Below, one piece after another: positions 15,847 through 25,618 of a stretch of DNA of 64,000 nucleotides. Source of the DNA: Comamonas testosteroni (GTDB lineage Bacteria; Pseudomonadota; Gammaproteobacteria; Burkholderiales; Burkholderiaceae_C). The position numbers were made by a program, and so were the translations under genes. Each line of letters opens with the position of its first letter. Positions within the stretch are counted from its first letter, which is position 1. The DNA is taken from the NCBI RefSeq assembly GCF_000761245.1, contig NZ_AWOR01000001.1, positions 558,001 through 622,000 of the forward strand. The letters are read 5' to 3'. The notes beneath the pieces were generated by a model, which did not search any database, was not told the origin of the DNA, and saw nothing but the letters and a program-made list of their open reading frames with translations.

Positions 15847-18198
15847 ATGAGTGTTGTGCTGATCCTGATCGCCATTGCGGCGCTGGCCCTGTGTGTGCTG
15901 ATCTGGCTGATATCGCGTTTGCGCGCTGACGCCAGACCCGCGTCGTCTGCAACTGCCCTGCAGGAGGCCGAGCCGTCCGTGGCCCAGGCCAGAGTGGCGT
16001 CGGAGGCTGCGGCGCAGACACTCTCCGATCAAGAGCTTGCGGCGCAGGCGGATACGGCGTCGGAGTCCAACCGGGATGTGAATTTTCGCCCCCAGGGCGA
16101 GCGCGGCATGGGCGGCCCCATCTATGGCGACGTGCTGTGTGCGGACGGCGTCTATCTGCCCCATGTCTGGGAGATGGACATGCACACCTCCTATGACGGG
16201 CGCTGGCTGCGCACGGGCTTTTATGACAGCGAGGCGGCCCATCTGGTCGATCGCAAATCACGTCGCAGCTGGCGCATAGACAAGCCGGAAGGCGAGCTCC
16301 TGGATGCCATCCATTGGCGCATGCCGCGCTGGAGTGGCGAGAGCATCAATGAAAGCGGCATTGCCGACGATGCACATGTGATCATGTCCGATGCCAGCTT
16401 CGAGGCCTGGCTGGGCGAGCATATGGCTGCGCAGCCGCAGCCCCTGCTGCAGGTGGTCGATCTCTGGGTGCCGGCTGACTGCCTGCCTGCCGAGGTCGCC
16501 AGGCCCATGCCAACCCTGCCGCAACCGGCTCAGCCCAGCTCGGTGCCGCCAGTGCTGCTGCAGCGCCACTGGCCGGCTTCGCTGCGCAAGCTGCGCTATC
16601 CAATGGCTCCGCTGCAGAATCCGCACTGGCAGCTGATGCTGGGTGAGTCCGCCCAGCCCTGGGTGCTGGATGAGAGCCACAGCATGGTCTGGCGTGCCGA
16701 TGCCCAGGCTTTTGCGCTCTATGCCTACCCTACCCAGGGCGATGCCAGCCAGGCCAGCCTGCGGCTGGCCGTCTGGACCATGGAGCGAGGCTGGCAGCAA
16801 TGGCCGCAGTTGATGCCCGAGGACCGCAAACCCTGGGCGCTGGGCCTGGCACGGTTGGGCGATGAGCAGGAGTCCGGTGCTTTTCCGCTGAGCTGGCTCA
16901 ATGAACTGCTGCTGCAGAAAGTGCAGCTCGATATGCCCGAGACCGAGCGCTTGCACGATGGCACCAGCATCAGCTGCGCCATGAGCGAGGTGGATGTCTG
17001 CGCTGCCCATCAACGCGATGGCCTGCCCATCATCAAACCCTCGCTGCCCGTGAGCTTCGACTGGCTGCGTGATCCGGCGCAGCCCGCGCTGTGGCGCGCG
17101 CAGAGCGAGCCACTCAAGGGCCAGCGCCTGATCTGGACCCTGTCCAAGCCCGCCAGGGAGGAGCTGGGCGAAACAGCGGCCTACAACCTGCAATGGGGCG
17201 AGCGCCATCTGCCCGGCAGCTGGGCTCTCGAGCATGTGATCGTGCAGGGGCGCTGGGCGGCTCTCATGCCCCATGGCCGTGCCCCGATTCGCGGCGGCAG
17301 CGGCAGCCTGCAGGTCTGGGATGGGGAGCGCCTGCAAAGCGTGGACCTGCCCTGGCCTGTGGTGCGGCTGGCTGCTGTTCCATCCGTCAAGGGCGGCATG
17401 GCTGCTCGCATGCGCGTGTTGGCGCTGACGGCCAGTCTGGCGGACAAGGACTGGGACCCCTGCACCGCATCCTGGCGCTGGCCTTTGCAGTCCGTGTCGG
17501 CCAGCCATCTGGCCAGACCCGACTGGCGCCCGCTTTACTCCGAGCGCGAACTGGCGCCCGATGCACAAGGCCGTTGGCAGCTGCTGCCGCGCTGGCGCGA
17601 GGTGAGACAGATTCAGCATCCCTGCGCCGACGGCGACTATGTCTGGCGTGACGAGGTGCGCGGCGACACCGTCTGGTGGTGGGGTGGCGTGAACGAGCGC
17701 GTCAACCACTATTGGCAGCATGATGAACTTCGCAAGGACGGCGTGATCATGACGCGCAGCGGCCTGGCGTTCTGCGGTGTCGGGCCTTGCGCCTGTCCCC
17801 ATCCCTCGGGCGAAGGCTGGGCCTTGCTGGAGCCGGTGGAGACGCGCTATGGCGAGCCGGGGCAGTGGCAGCTGCACTGGCTCAATCCCGTGGAAAAGGA
17901 AGTGCGCACGCTGACGCTCAAGGCGCGCATGCCGGTGCTGCAGGGCTGGGATGCCCAGGGGCTGCATTGGCAGGATTTGCCCTTGCCTGACGACGAGGCG
18001 CGGCAGGGCGAGGCGAACGCGGCTCACAAGTCCCGGGCAGAGCCGGCGGCGTCGCGTCAGCTGGTGGTGGCGCAGACCTGGCAGCGTGCTGCGGTCGAGC
18101 CCCTGCGCCAGGGCATGAACGGGCTTTGGATGCGCATTCAGGATCTGCGTTATGCCGAGGCTTTGCTGGGGCAGGATGACTGCCCTTGGAAGAGTTGA
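15847..18198 (+). CDS. Hypothetical membrane-anchored protein, 783 residues, Trp-rich
   Basis: I do not recognise this protein. It starts MSVVLILIAIAALALCVLIW, one N-terminal membrane span, followed by a low-complexity linker rich in Ala and Glu (to about residue 75) and a large soluble region. The soluble part is unusually rich in tryptophan, often in short W-containing strand-like segments (WRIDKPEGELLDAIHWRMPRW region, PALWRAQSEP, GDYVWRDEV, VWWWGGVNE), which suggests a beta-propeller-like or carbohydrate-facing fold, but this is a guess. A Cys cluster CGVGPCACPHP occurs near residue 645. Codon use matches the neighbours. It lies alone between the chemotaxis gene terminator and a repeat. 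No partner gene is evident. Confidence 0.8.
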   Translation: MSVVLILIAIAALALCVLIWLISRLRADARPASSATALQEAEPSVAQARVASEAAAQTLSDQELAAQADTASESNRDVNFRPQGERGMGGPIYGDVLCADGVYLPHVWEMDMHTSYDGRWLRTGFYDSEAAHLVDRKSRRSWRIDKPEGELLDAIHWRMPRWSGESINESGIADDAHVIMSDASFEAWLGEHMAAQPQPLLQVVDLWVPADCLPAEVARPMPTLPQPAQPSSVPPVLLQRHWPASLRKLRYPMAPLQNPHWQLMLGESAQPWVLDESHSMVWRADAQAFALYAYPTQGDASQASLRLAVWTMERGWQQWPQLMPEDRKPWALGLARLGDEQESGAFPLSWLNELLLQKVQLDMPETERLHDGTSISCAMSEVDVCAAHQRDGLPIIKPSLPVSFDWLRDPAQPALWRAQSEPLKGQRLIWTLSKPAREELGETAAYNLQWGERHLPGSWALEHVIVQGRWAALMPHGRAPIRGGSGSLQVWDGERLQSVDLPWPVVRLAAVPSVKGGMAARMRVLALTASLADKDWDPCTASWRWPLQSVSASHLARPDWRPLYSERELAPDAQGRWQLLPRWREVRQIQHPCADGDYVWRDEVRGDTVWWWGGVNERVNHYWQHDELRKDGVIMTRSGLAFCGVGPCACPHPSGEGWALLEPVETRYGEPGQWQLHWLNPVEKEVRTLTLKARMPVLQGWDAQGLHWQDLPLPDDEARQGEANAAHKSRAEPAASRQLVVAQTWQRAAVEPLRQGMNGLWMRIQDLRYAEALLGQDDCPWKS

Positions 18199-18273
18199 TC
18201 CCCCTGAGCCGCTTTGCGGCCTCCCTCTGAGGGGGACGGCAGCTTTGCTGCGGGGCGGCCCTTGCTTGCTGCC
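18199..18273. repeat. Dispersed G/C-rich intergenic repeat (REP-like), copy A
   Basis: A run of small stems: CCCCCTGAG... paired with CTGAGGGGG, GCCGC/GCGGC, and GGCAGC/GCTGC, ending GGGGCGGCCCTTGCTTGCT. The reverse complement of 62268-62341 matches it along most of its length with scattered differences. It sits between convergent genes and could stabilise mRNA ends or terminate. Confidence 0.7.
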
Positions 18274-18284
18274 CGGTGCCGCTG

Positions 18285-19130
18285 TTACTGGCGAGCGGTG
18301 CGCACGTTGGCGGGCAGGGCGCCCGGGTGGCTGGTGCGCAAGGGGTTGATGTCCAGGCCGCCACGGCGCGTGTAGCGGGCGTAGACGGCAAGCTTGATGG
18401 GTTTGCAGCGGCTCCAGATGTCCATGAAGATGCGCTCCACGCATTGCTCATGGAATTCGTTGTGGTTGCGAAAGCTCACCAGGTACTGCAGCAGACCTTC
18501 CTGCTCGATCTGTGCACCGCTGTATTGAATCTGCACGCTGCCCCAGTCGGGCTGGCCGGTGACCAGGCAGTTGCTCTTGAGCAGGTTGCTGACCAGGGTT
18601 TCGTTGACGGGCGCTTCGTCATGGTTGGCACGCAGCAGCTCGGGAGCCGGCGTGTACCGGGTGCACTCCACATCTAGGCAGTCCAGCAGCAGACCGTCGA
18701 GCTCGTGCACTTGCTGGGCATCGAACTGCTCCGCTTCCAGCAGCCGCACGCCCACGCTGCCCTGGACTTGGCTGCCGCGCCAGGTGGCTTCGGACAGATC
18801 GCTGCGCAGGCGCGCCAGTACCTCGCTGGCGTCGGCAAAGCGGGTGTTGTTGAAGCTGTTCAGGTACAGCTTGAAGGACTTGCTCTCGATCAGGTTGGGC
18901 GTTTCGCAGGGGATGGTGAAATGCGCCAGCGCCACCTGGGGCTTGCCGCGCAGATTGAGCCAGGAAACTTCGAATGCCGTCCACAGATCGGCGCCAAAGA
19001 ACGGTGGGTTGATGGCGGCGCCGATTTCCTCGCGCTTGGTCAGGCGTGGCAGGGGAAAGAGCAGGGACGCGTCGTACTGGTCTACATAGGCCGAGCTTTT
19101 GCCCAGCTGCGATTGTTCAGGGGTGTGCAT
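18285..19130 (-). CDS. queF: NADPH-dependent 7-cyano-7-deazaguanine reductase
   Basis: A 281-residue enzyme that reduces preQ0 to preQ1 in queuosine tRNA modification. The length fits the long bimodular type as in E. coli. The catalytic cysteine lies in [12 protein letters not shown], the substrate-binding [13 protein letters not shown] is in the N-terminal half, and [11 protein letters not shown] carries conserved His/Glu residues. Start [10 protein letters not shown] at 19128-19130. No other queuosine gene is nearby. The copy-C repeat lies upstream, between it and the oxygenase gene. Confidence 0.95.
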   Translation of the reverse strand: MHTPEQSQLGKSSAYVDQYDASLLFPLPRLTKREEIGAAINPPFFGADLWTAFEVSWLNLRGKPQVALAHFTIPCETPNLIESKSFKLYLNSFNNTRFADASEVLARLRSDLSEATWRGSQVQGSVGVRLLEAEQFDAQQVHELDGLLLDCLDVECTRYTPAPELLRANHDEAPVNETLVSNLLKSNCLVTGQPDWGSVQIQYSGAQIEQEGLLQYLVSFRNHNEFHEQCVERIFMDIWSRCKPIKLAVYARYTRRGGLDINPLRTSHPGALPANVRTARQ

Positions 19131-19162
19131 GATTCAAAAACAAAATGGCCAGCAGTACAAAA

Positions 19163-19201
19163 GATAGCTGCTGGCGCTTTATGGGTAAGGGCTAGAGCCT
19201 G
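19163..19201. repeat. Short form of the dispersed hairpin repeat
   Basis: GATAGCTGCTGGCGCTTTATGGGTAAGGGCTAGAGCC-type unit of about 39 bases: a GATAGC start, a GGCGCTT/AAGGGCT imperfect stem and a TTTTT end. The plan matches the short copy at 46783-46828. Confidence 0.5.
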
Positions 19202-19204
19202 TTT

Positions 19205-20104
19205 TTACTTGAACTCTCGTTCGCGCAGCCACTTGGTGGCGATCCATTTTTCGCCCTCCAGCACGGGAGCGCCGCCATGCAGGGTCTTGGTGGCCGGGTC
19301 GGGCCGGTTATAGCTGAAGAATACGGCATTGCCACGGCGCGGAACGACCTGCAGCCCTACATCGGGAAAGGTGGTTGCGCCGCCGCGCGCGGGCTCGTTG
19401 AGATACACGACCAGGGTCCCCACGCGCTGGCCGCCACGCTTGAGTATCGTCGGCGTGCCGGGCTCGTTGGGCGCAAAGTAGTCGTAATGCGGCTTGTATT
19501 CGGCGCCTGGCCGGTAGTGCAGCACCTGCATGCCTTCGCCGTTTTCCAGCGGCCAGTTCAGCAGTCGGGCAATGCGCTGCTCCACACGGCTGATGAGCTC
19601 GTTCTCGCCGCGCTGGAAGAACATGCCATTGCTGGTGCGGTCGTCATTGACGGCCTCGCCGCCACTCTGGTTGTCCACGGTCAGCGAGCGCTGCATGCGC
19701 GGGCGGGCAGCTGCGATGATGGCATCGCATTCCTCGTTGGAGAGCAGGTTGCCGAACACCACCACGCGCGGGTGGCGCACGCTCATCAGCACATGGACAT
19801 CGCGATCGCCGGCATGGACGCAGCAGGGATCCGTCAGCAGATCGGGCTCGGGAGTGCCTGACTCATGGACCTGCACTGCCACTTCGGCTTCGGGCCTGGC
19901 TGCTGCGAAAGGCAAGGGCAGCTCACCCTCTTCGGGCAGGGCCAGCGCGCGGCGCGCCAGATGCTCGGACCAGCCCGCCTTGCGCATGGATTGCAGCAGC
20001 GATGGCAGTGGCACGCCAGAGGCGCTTTGTGTGCGCACCCATTGCATCAGCTCGGGTGTCAGGCCGGGAGGTGTGACGAACTCGTCTTGGGTGGAAGTGC
20101 TCAT
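19205..20104 (-). CDS. 2-oxoglutarate/Fe(II) oxygenase, prolyl 4-hydroxylase type
   Basis: A 299-residue enzyme predicted to hydroxylate a protein or peptide side chain using 2-oxoglutarate and O2. The iron ligands are His206 and Asp208 (YKPHYDYF) and His276 (TLHGGAPV); the 2-oxoglutarate lysine is in EGEKWIATKW. The N-terminal 95 residues are unlike the catalytic domain and may bind the substrate. I chose the ATG at 20102-20104 (MSTSTQDEF) over one 12 codons upstream. The gene follows yaaA by 45 bases on the same strand and may be in one transcript with it. The substrate is unknown. Confidence 0.87.
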   Translation of the reverse strand: MSTSTQDEFVTPPGLTPELMQWVRTQSASGVPLPSLLQSMRKAGWSEHLARRALALPEEGELPLPFAAARPEAEVAVQVHESGTPEPDLLTDPCCVHAGDRDVHVLMSVRHPRVVVFGNLLSNEECDAIIAAARPRMQRSLTVDNQSGGEAVNDDRTSNGMFFQRGENELISRVEQRIARLLNWPLENGEGMQVLHYRPGAEYKPHYDYFAPNEPGTPTILKRGGQRVGTLVVYLNEPARGGATTFPDVGLQVVPRRGNAVFFSYNRPDPATKTLHGGAPVLEGEKWIATKWLREREFK

Positions 20105-20149
20105 GTCGACAATGCTAGTGTGCACTGATGCCGATTTCAATGCGCAGCG

Positions 20150-20929
20150 TCAGTCTTGCAGCTTGCGGCGGAACACCAGCTTGCCGGGCGTGCAGGCCTG
20201 CTCGGCCAGTGCATAGCCTTCCAGGTCGAACTTGCGCAGGTCGGCCACCTTCTTGGCCTTGTGCTGCACGGCCCAGCGCACCATCAGCCCGCGCGCGCGC
20301 TTGGCATGGAAGCTGATGATCTTGTATTTGCCGCCCTTGAAGTCCTCGAAAACGCATTCCACCACGCTGGCCTTGAGTGCCTTGAGATCCACGGCCTTGA
20401 AGTATTCCTGAGATGCCAGGTTGACGACAATGCGCTCGCTTTGGGCGTCACCGCGCTCGTTCAGATAGTCGGCAATCTGGGTTCCCCAGAACTGGTAGAG
20501 GTTGCTGCCCTTGGCGTTTTCCAGCCGGGTGCCCATCTCCAGGCGATAGGGCTGCAGCAGGTCCAGCGGGCGCAGCACGCCGTAGAGGCCGCTCAGGATC
20601 ACGACATGCTCCTGGGCCCAGTCCAGCTCCCTGGGCTTGAGGCTGGCGGCATTCAGGCCCTCATAGACATCGCCATTGAAGGCCAGCACCGCCTGGCGCG
20701 AGTTCTTGGCGGTGAACCTGGCACTGAACGCTTCGTAGCGGCCCACATTGAGTACGGCCAGCTTGTCACTGATGCTCATGAGCTCCGAAATCTGCTGGGG
20801 AGATTTCTCGCGCAGCACTTCAATCAGTTCCAGTGGCTGCTTTTTGAACACCGGCAGCGTGTGCGGCAGCTCGGCGGAGATAGGGCTTTCATAGTCCAGC
20901 GATTTGGCCGGAGAGATCAGAAACAACAT
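20150..20929 (-). CDS. yaaA: Peroxide stress protein YaaA (UPF0246)
   Basis: A 259-residue cytosolic protein of the YaaA family, which lowers free iron and limits oxidative damage during peroxide stress. It starts MLFLISPAKSLDYESP, the family hallmark, and has LSGLYGVLRPLDLLQPYRLEMG, FWGTQIADYL and VNLASQEYFKAVD, ending in the FHAKRARGLMVRW segment. The ATG at 20927-20929 was preferred to an upstream TTG. It lies downstream of rne but has a strong terminator between them. Confidence 0.94.
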   Translation of the reverse strand: MLFLISPAKSLDYESPISAELPHTLPVFKKQPLELIEVLREKSPQQISELMSISDKLAVLNVGRYEAFSARFTAKNSRQAVLAFNGDVYEGLNAASLKPRELDWAQEHVVILSGLYGVLRPLDLLQPYRLEMGTRLENAKGSNLYQFWGTQIADYLNERGDAQSERIVVNLASQEYFKAVDLKALKASVVECVFEDFKGGKYKIISFHAKRARGLMVRWAVQHKAKKVADLRKFDLEGYALAEQACTPGKLVFRRKLQD

Positions 20930-20965
20930 GGCTTGACGTTCACTCAATCAAAGAAAGGGCGCATG

Positions 20966-21014
20966 AAAAAGGGCCAGGGCCCCATCCACCGAAGTGGACA
21001 GTGCCCTTGGCCCT
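20966..21014 (-). terminator. Intrinsic terminator of rne
   Basis: On the minus strand AGGGCCAAGGGC pairs with GGCCCTGGCCCT (one bulge/mismatch), with an inner TCCAC/GTGGA stem, followed by TTTTTC. It lies 22 nt past the rne stop. Confidence 0.8.
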
Positions 21015-21036
21015 GTGATGCCGCAAGGCAGTCTGC

Positions 21037-24018
21037 TTAGGCGTTGGCGCCTGCAGCCTGTTCTTCCTTCTCGAACGGCAGCTGCATCAGGCTCAGATCC
21101 TTGCGGGTCTCGACCAGAATCAGCGGGCCTTCGTCGAGCACCACCACGGGCGGGCGCTCGCGAGGAATGCGCACGGGCTTGGGCTCGGCGGCAATCGCAG
21201 CCTGGACGGCGGCGATCTTTTCGGCATCGGAGTTGATCCATTCCAGACCCGATGCGGCTGCCAGGGCTTGCAGCTCGGCAATCGGCAGCGCATAGCTCTG
21301 TGCCTTGGGCGCTGCGACTGCCGGGGCAGGAGCCACGGTTTCAGCCACAGGCTCCACGGCGACAGCCTGAGGCTCTGCGGCAACCGCAGGCTCTGCTTGC
21401 TCGGGCTGGGCGGGTTCCGCCGCAGGAGCGACAGCTGTCACTACGGCTTCTGCTGCCACGGGTGCCTGCACTTGTGCAGCAACAGGCGCTTGCTCTGCCT
21501 GAGCCTGAGGTGCAACAGCATCAAAGTAGCTGCGGCGTGCCGGCTGCTCGCCAGCGTCTGCGGCAGGCACTTCGACCGGAGCCTGGGCTTCGGCTGTCTG
21601 CTCGGCAGACTGCTCTTCTGCCTGGGCATCGCGCGGTGCACGGTCGCGGCGGTCACGGCCATAGCGGTCACGCGAACGGCGCTGACGGGGCTCGCGAGCC
21701 TCGCCGCCTTGTGCGCCATCCTGAGCCTGGGCATCCACAGCGTCGACCTTGGCGGTGTCCAGTGCCGCTTCGTCGGCAACGGCCTGCATGGCGGGCTGGG
21801 CATCGGCGTTGCGATTCTGGCGCTCGCGGCGACCTTCACCGCGTTCGCCACGCTCATTGCGTTCCGCACGCTCGCCGCGCTCCTGGCGGTTGCGCTCGGG
21901 CTTGGGAGCTGCGTTGAACTCTTCGCCATTCAGCGCGGCTTCTGCCACCTGGGGCTGGCGGTCGTCACGGCGCTCGTTGCGTTCACTACCGCGGCGGTTG
22001 CCGCGCTCGGGGCGGTCCTGACGCTGTTGCTGCTCGGGGCGCTCGTTGCGTTGCTGCTCGTCACGGCCCTGGGCGTTGCGGCGGCTGTTGCGGTCGCCAC
22101 GTTCGCTGCCATTGCGCTCCGCGCTGTTGCGGTCGCCGCGTTCGTTGCGGTCACCACCACGGCGGTTGCGGTCACCGCCACGGCCTTCGCCTCGGCGGCC
22201 GTCGCGGCTGCCTTCACGGGCGGCAGGGGCGGGTGCTTCGGCCACGGGAGCGGGCACTGCCACGGGAGCCGGTGCGCCAAAGCCGAACAGGTTCTTGAGC
22301 CAGGCAAAAAAGCCTTGCTCGCGCACCACGGGTCGGGCCGCTACGGGAGTGGGCGTCTCAGCGGCAGCGGCAGCGCGCGGCTGGCGCGGCGGGCGAGGCT
22401 CGGCAATCGGCGCGGGAGCATCGGGCAGCACGCCCTTGATGACGGGGGTCTGCTTGTTGGTGGGCTCCTGCGAGCGGCGTGTGACCGTTGTCACCTCTTC
22501 GGGCTCGTCGGCCAGCTTGTAGCTGGCTTCCATGGATTCCAGGCGCGAGTCGTCGTGCTTGAGACGCTCGAGCTTGTAGTGCGGCGTGTCCATGGACTTG
22601 TTGGGCACCATGATCACGTTGACGCGCTGCTTGAGCTCGATCTTGGTGATTTCGCTGCGCTTTTCGTTGAGCAGGAAGGAAGCCACTTCCACGGGCACCT
22701 GGCAGTGCACGGCGGCCGTGTTGTCCTTCATGGACTCTTCCTGGATGATGCGCAGAATCTGCAGCGCCGAGCTTTCCGTGTCGCGGATGTGGCCGGAGCC
22801 GCCGCAGCGCGGGCAGTTGATGTGGGCGCCCTCGGACAGGGCGGGCTTGAGGCGCTGGCGGCTCATTTCCATCAGGCCGAACTTGCTGATGGTGCCGAAC
22901 TGCACGCGGGCGCGGTCCTGGCGCAGGGCATCGCGCAGGCGGTTTTCCACTTCGCGGCGGTTCTTTGCCTCTTCCATGTCGATGAAGTCGATCACGATCA
23001 GGCCGCCCAGGTCGCGCAGGCGCATCTGGCGCGCCACTTCGTCGGCTGCCTCGAGGTTGGTGCGGGTCGCGGTTTCCTCGATATCGCCGCCCTTGATGGC
23101 GCGGGCCGAGTTCACGTCCACGGAGACCAGGGCTTCGGTGTGGTCGATCACGATGGCGCCGCCCGAGGGCAGGGTCACGGTGCGCGAGTAGGCGGACTCG
23201 ATCTGGTGCTCGATCTGGAAGCGCGAGAACAGGGGGGCGTCGTCGCGGTAGCGCTTGACGCGGGCAGCGTGCTCGGGCATCACATGTGCCATGAACTGCT
23301 GGGCCTGTTCATAGATGTCATCGGTGTCGATCAGGATGTCGCCGATGTCATTGTTGAAATAGTCGCGGATGGCGCGGATCACCAGGCTGGATTCCTGATA
23401 GATCAGGAATGCGCCCTTGGAGGCCTTGGCTGCGCCGTCGATGGCGCTCCACAGCTTGAGCAGATAGTTCAGGTCCCACTGCAGCTCGGGAGCCGAGCGG
23501 CCAATGCCGGCAGTGCGTGCAATGATGGACATGCCCTTGGGGTACTCGAGCTGGTCCATGGCCTCCTTGAGCTCGGCGCGATCCTCGCCCTCGATGCGGC
23601 GCGAAACGCCACCGCCACGGGGGTTGTTGGGCATCAGCACCACATAGCGGCCGGCCAGCGAGATGAAGGTGGTCAGGGCCGCGCCCTTGTTGCCGCGCTC
23701 TTCTTTTTCGACCTGGACGATCAGCTCCTGACCTTCGCGGATCACGTCGTTGATGCGGGCCTGGCTGGGCGAGACGCCTTCGGCAAAGTATTGCTTGGAG
23801 ATTTCCTTGAAGGGCAGGAAGCCGTGGCGGTCTTCGCCATAGTCCACAAAGCAGGCTTCGAGAGAAGGCTCGACGCGGGTCACGACGGCCTTGTAGATAT
23901 TGCCCTTGCGTTGTTCGCGACCTTCGATTTCGATCTCGTAGTCCAGCAGCTTCTGGCCATCCACAATGGCCAGGCGGCGTTCTTCGGACTGTGTCGCGTT
24001 AATCAGCATCCGTTTCAT
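21037..24018 (-). CDS. rne: Ribonuclease E
   Basis: A 993-residue endoribonuclease, the core of mRNA decay and rRNA/tRNA processing. It has an S1 RNA-binding domain (about 35-130), a 5' sensor region, and the DNase I-like catalytic domain with Mg-binding aspartates near residues 303 (SVDVNSARA) and 346 ([19 protein letters not shown]). The zinc link is CPRCGGSG near 404. From about residue 520 the tail is disordered: a short amphipathic stretch [12 protein letters not shown] near 569 may touch the membrane, followed by an Arg/Asn/Glu-rich RNA-binding region and an Ala/Pro/Glu/Val-rich part. The AGGA site lies 8-10 nt before the ATG. It diverges from rluC, with a long structured leader. Confidence 0.97.
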   Translation of the reverse strand: MKRMLINATQSEERRLAIVDGQKLLDYEIEIEGREQRKGNIYKAVVTRVEPSLEACFVDYGEDRHGFLPFKEISKQYFAEGVSPSQARINDVIREGQELIVQVEKEERGNKGAALTTFISLAGRYVVLMPNNPRGGGVSRRIEGEDRAELKEAMDQLEYPKGMSIIARTAGIGRSAPELQWDLNYLLKLWSAIDGAAKASKGAFLIYQESSLVIRAIRDYFNNDIGDILIDTDDIYEQAQQFMAHVMPEHAARVKRYRDDAPLFSRFQIEHQIESAYSRTVTLPSGGAIVIDHTEALVSVDVNSARAIKGGDIEETATRTNLEAADEVARQMRLRDLGGLIVIDFIDMEEAKNRREVENRLRDALRQDRARVQFGTISKFGLMEMSRQRLKPALSEGAHINCPRCGGSGHIRDTESSALQILRIIQEESMKDNTAAVHCQVPVEVASFLLNEKRSEITKIELKQRVNVIMVPNKSMDTPHYKLERLKHDDSRLESMEASYKLADEPEEVTTVTRRSQEPTNKQTPVIKGVLPDAPAPIAEPRPPRQPRAAAAAETPTPVAARPVVREQGFFAWLKNLFGFGAPAPVAVPAPVAEAPAPAAREGSRDGRRGEGRGGDRNRRGGDRNERGDRNSAERNGSERGDRNSRRNAQGRDEQQRNERPEQQQRQDRPERGNRRGSERNERRDDRQPQVAEAALNGEEFNAAPKPERNRQERGERAERNERGERGEGRRERQNRNADAQPAMQAVADEAALDTAKVDAVDAQAQDGAQGGEAREPRQRRSRDRYGRDRRDRAPRDAQAEEQSAEQTAEAQAPVEVPAADAGEQPARRSYFDAVAPQAQAEQAPVAAQVQAPVAAEAVVTAVAPAAEPAQPEQAEPAVAAEPQAVAVEPVAETVAPAPAVAAPKAQSYALPIAELQALAAASGLEWINSDAEKIAAVQAAIAAEPKPVRIPRERPPVVVLDEGPLILVETRKDLSLMQLPFEKEEQAAGANA

Positions 24019-24568
24019 GATGCGTTTCCTTTATTCGTTTTATGGGGCACGCTGGTCACAGACCAACGCACCTTTGACTGGTAATCAAAGACAGGCTCAA
24101 CAGGAGCCGTGATGCCAGACGAACGCGTTGAAACGGATGAGGAATCTGGGGGCGGTACAGGACGGCGCTACTGGCCTGATCTCAAGTCAGTAGCGGAGGT
24201 ACAGGCCGGGGGACGAGCGGGAGAGGACGCGCATGCAGACGGGGTACAAAAGAAGCCGATGCGCGTGCTAGGGAGGTGGGTGGTTTCTTCAAGACATGGC
24301 TCGTCTCGGGGGCCGGCCGTGCCTTGCCCCAGAGGTTGATCAGCAATGTCCAAAAGATCCACATGCTCGTTGAGAGAACCGGCAGTTGCAGGCTGCTTTT
24401 GCCTGGTCAACTGCACGGTATGAGATTCCGTATCAGTGTTTCAATTCGTCAGCCTTTGCCAGGCTTTCACAGGCTGCTGCAGCTCATCTTGACTGCAATT
24501 TGCGTGTGCAAAACTGGCGGGCATCGACCTGCCTGTGCGGTGGGAAATGATTGTTTGGACTAAACTCC
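24019..24568. other. Structured divergent region between rne and rluC (likely rne leader)
   Basis: This 550-base gap has no credible gene. On the rne side it holds at least five perfect stems: 24053-24065 (TGGTC/GACCA), 24072-24090 (CTTTGA/TCAAAG), 24094-24108 (GGCTC/GAGCC), 24167-24194 (GCTACTG/CAGTAGC) and 24227-24266 (ACGCGCAT/ATGCGCGT). In E. coli the rne mRNA has a long structured 5' UTR through which RNase E controls its own level; a similar role is inferred here. Confidence 0.55.
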
Positions 24569-25609
24569 ATGCGAATCAATCACTTACAACTAAGCTCGGC
24601 ACAGGTGAAACACATTATAGAGGGCAAACCGGCGCAGGGCCGGTCACAGAATACGGCTGCGGCCTCGGTACGGCTGATCGAGGTCGATGAAGACTCCGCC
24701 GGACAGCGACTCGACAACTTTCTCATGCGCCACCTCAAGGGGGTGCCCAAGACCCATGTCTACCGCATCATCCGCAGCGGTGAAGTGCGTATCAACAAGG
24801 GGCGCGTGAGTGCCGAGACCCGGGTTCAGCCCGGCGACGTGGTGCGCCTTCCCCCGGTCCGGATTTCTGAAAAAGTGACTGAAAAAGCGGAACGCCCGGC
24901 GCCGGCTAAGGACTTTCCCGCCCTGTTGGATGACGAACACATGATTGCGTTGTCCAAGCCTGCCGGCGTGGCCGTGCATGGCGGCTCGGGCGTGAGCTTT
25001 GGCGTCATCGAGCAACTGCGCCAGGCGCGTCCCGATGCCAAGTTCCTCGAACTGGTGCACCGGCTGGATCGCGAAACCTCGGGCATTTTGCTGGTGGCCA
25101 AAAAGCGCTCCGCACTCATCAATCTGCAGGACCAGTTTCGAGAGCGCGAGACCGGCAAGACCTATCTGGCGCTGGTGCAGGGGGCCTGGCCGGCCAACAA
25201 GAAGGTCATTGATCTGCCGCTGCACAAGTATCTGCAGGCCGACGGCGAGCGCCGCGTGCGCGTGACCACGGCCGATGACCCGGATGGAATGCGCTCCATC
25301 ACCCTGGTCAAGGTCAGAAAGCTGATCGAGCCACGCCCCTTGCAGGGACTGCCTGCCATGAGTCTGCTGGAAGTGACCATCAAGACGGGTCGTACCCACC
25401 AGATTCGCGTGCATCTGTCCTCGCAGGGGCATCCCATCGTGGGCGATGACAAATATGGTGATTTTGATCTCAACCGTCGTGTGCAAAAGCAGGGGCTCAA
25501 ACGCATGTTTCTGCACGCCTGGCGGCTACAGTTCAATCATCCCGCCAGCGGCGAGCGTGTCGAGTTGCGCGCCGAGTTGCCGCCGGAGCTGGCGGATTTT
25601 GTGAACTGA
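24569..25609 (+). CDS. rluC: 23S rRNA pseudouridine synthase RluC
   Basis: A 346-residue enzyme that makes pseudouridines at 955, 2504 and 2580 (E. coli numbering) in 23S rRNA. An S4 RNA-binding domain occupies about residues 35-100 (QRLDNFLMRHLKGVPKTHVYRI). The catalytic aspartate is Asp167 in HRLDRETSGILL; other motifs are TGRTHQIRVHL and LHAWRLQF. The ATG at 24569 (MRINHLQLS) was chosen. rluC next to a divergent rne is conserved in many Proteobacteria. The downstream HAD, Rieske and sppA genes follow closely, so it likely heads an operon. Confidence 0.95.
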   Translation: MRINHLQLSSAQVKHIIEGKPAQGRSQNTAAASVRLIEVDEDSAGQRLDNFLMRHLKGVPKTHVYRIIRSGEVRINKGRVSAETRVQPGDVVRLPPVRISEKVTEKAERPAPAKDFPALLDDEHMIALSKPAGVAVHGGSGVSFGVIEQLRQARPDAKFLELVHRLDRETSGILLVAKKRSALINLQDQFRERETGKTYLALVQGAWPANKKVIDLPLHKYLQADGERRVRVTTADDPDGMRSITLVKVRKLIEPRPLQGLPAMSLLEVTIKTGRTHQIRVHLSSQGHPIVGDDKYGDFDLNRRVQKQGLKRMFLHAWRLQFNHPASGERVELRAELPPELADFVN

Positions 25610-25618
25610 CTAGGCTTC

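Noticed and set aside
21268..24084. A 938-codon open frame on the plus strand antisense to rne
   Set aside because: It is a by-product of GC-rich third positions and of the Arg/Ala/Glu-rich RNase E tail; composition is low-complexity and no motif is seen, while the minus-strand reading is clearly RNase E.
24109..24563. Small plus-strand frames in the rne-rluC gap
   Set aside because: Short, with no ribosome site and no recognisable composition; they overlap the structured leader.
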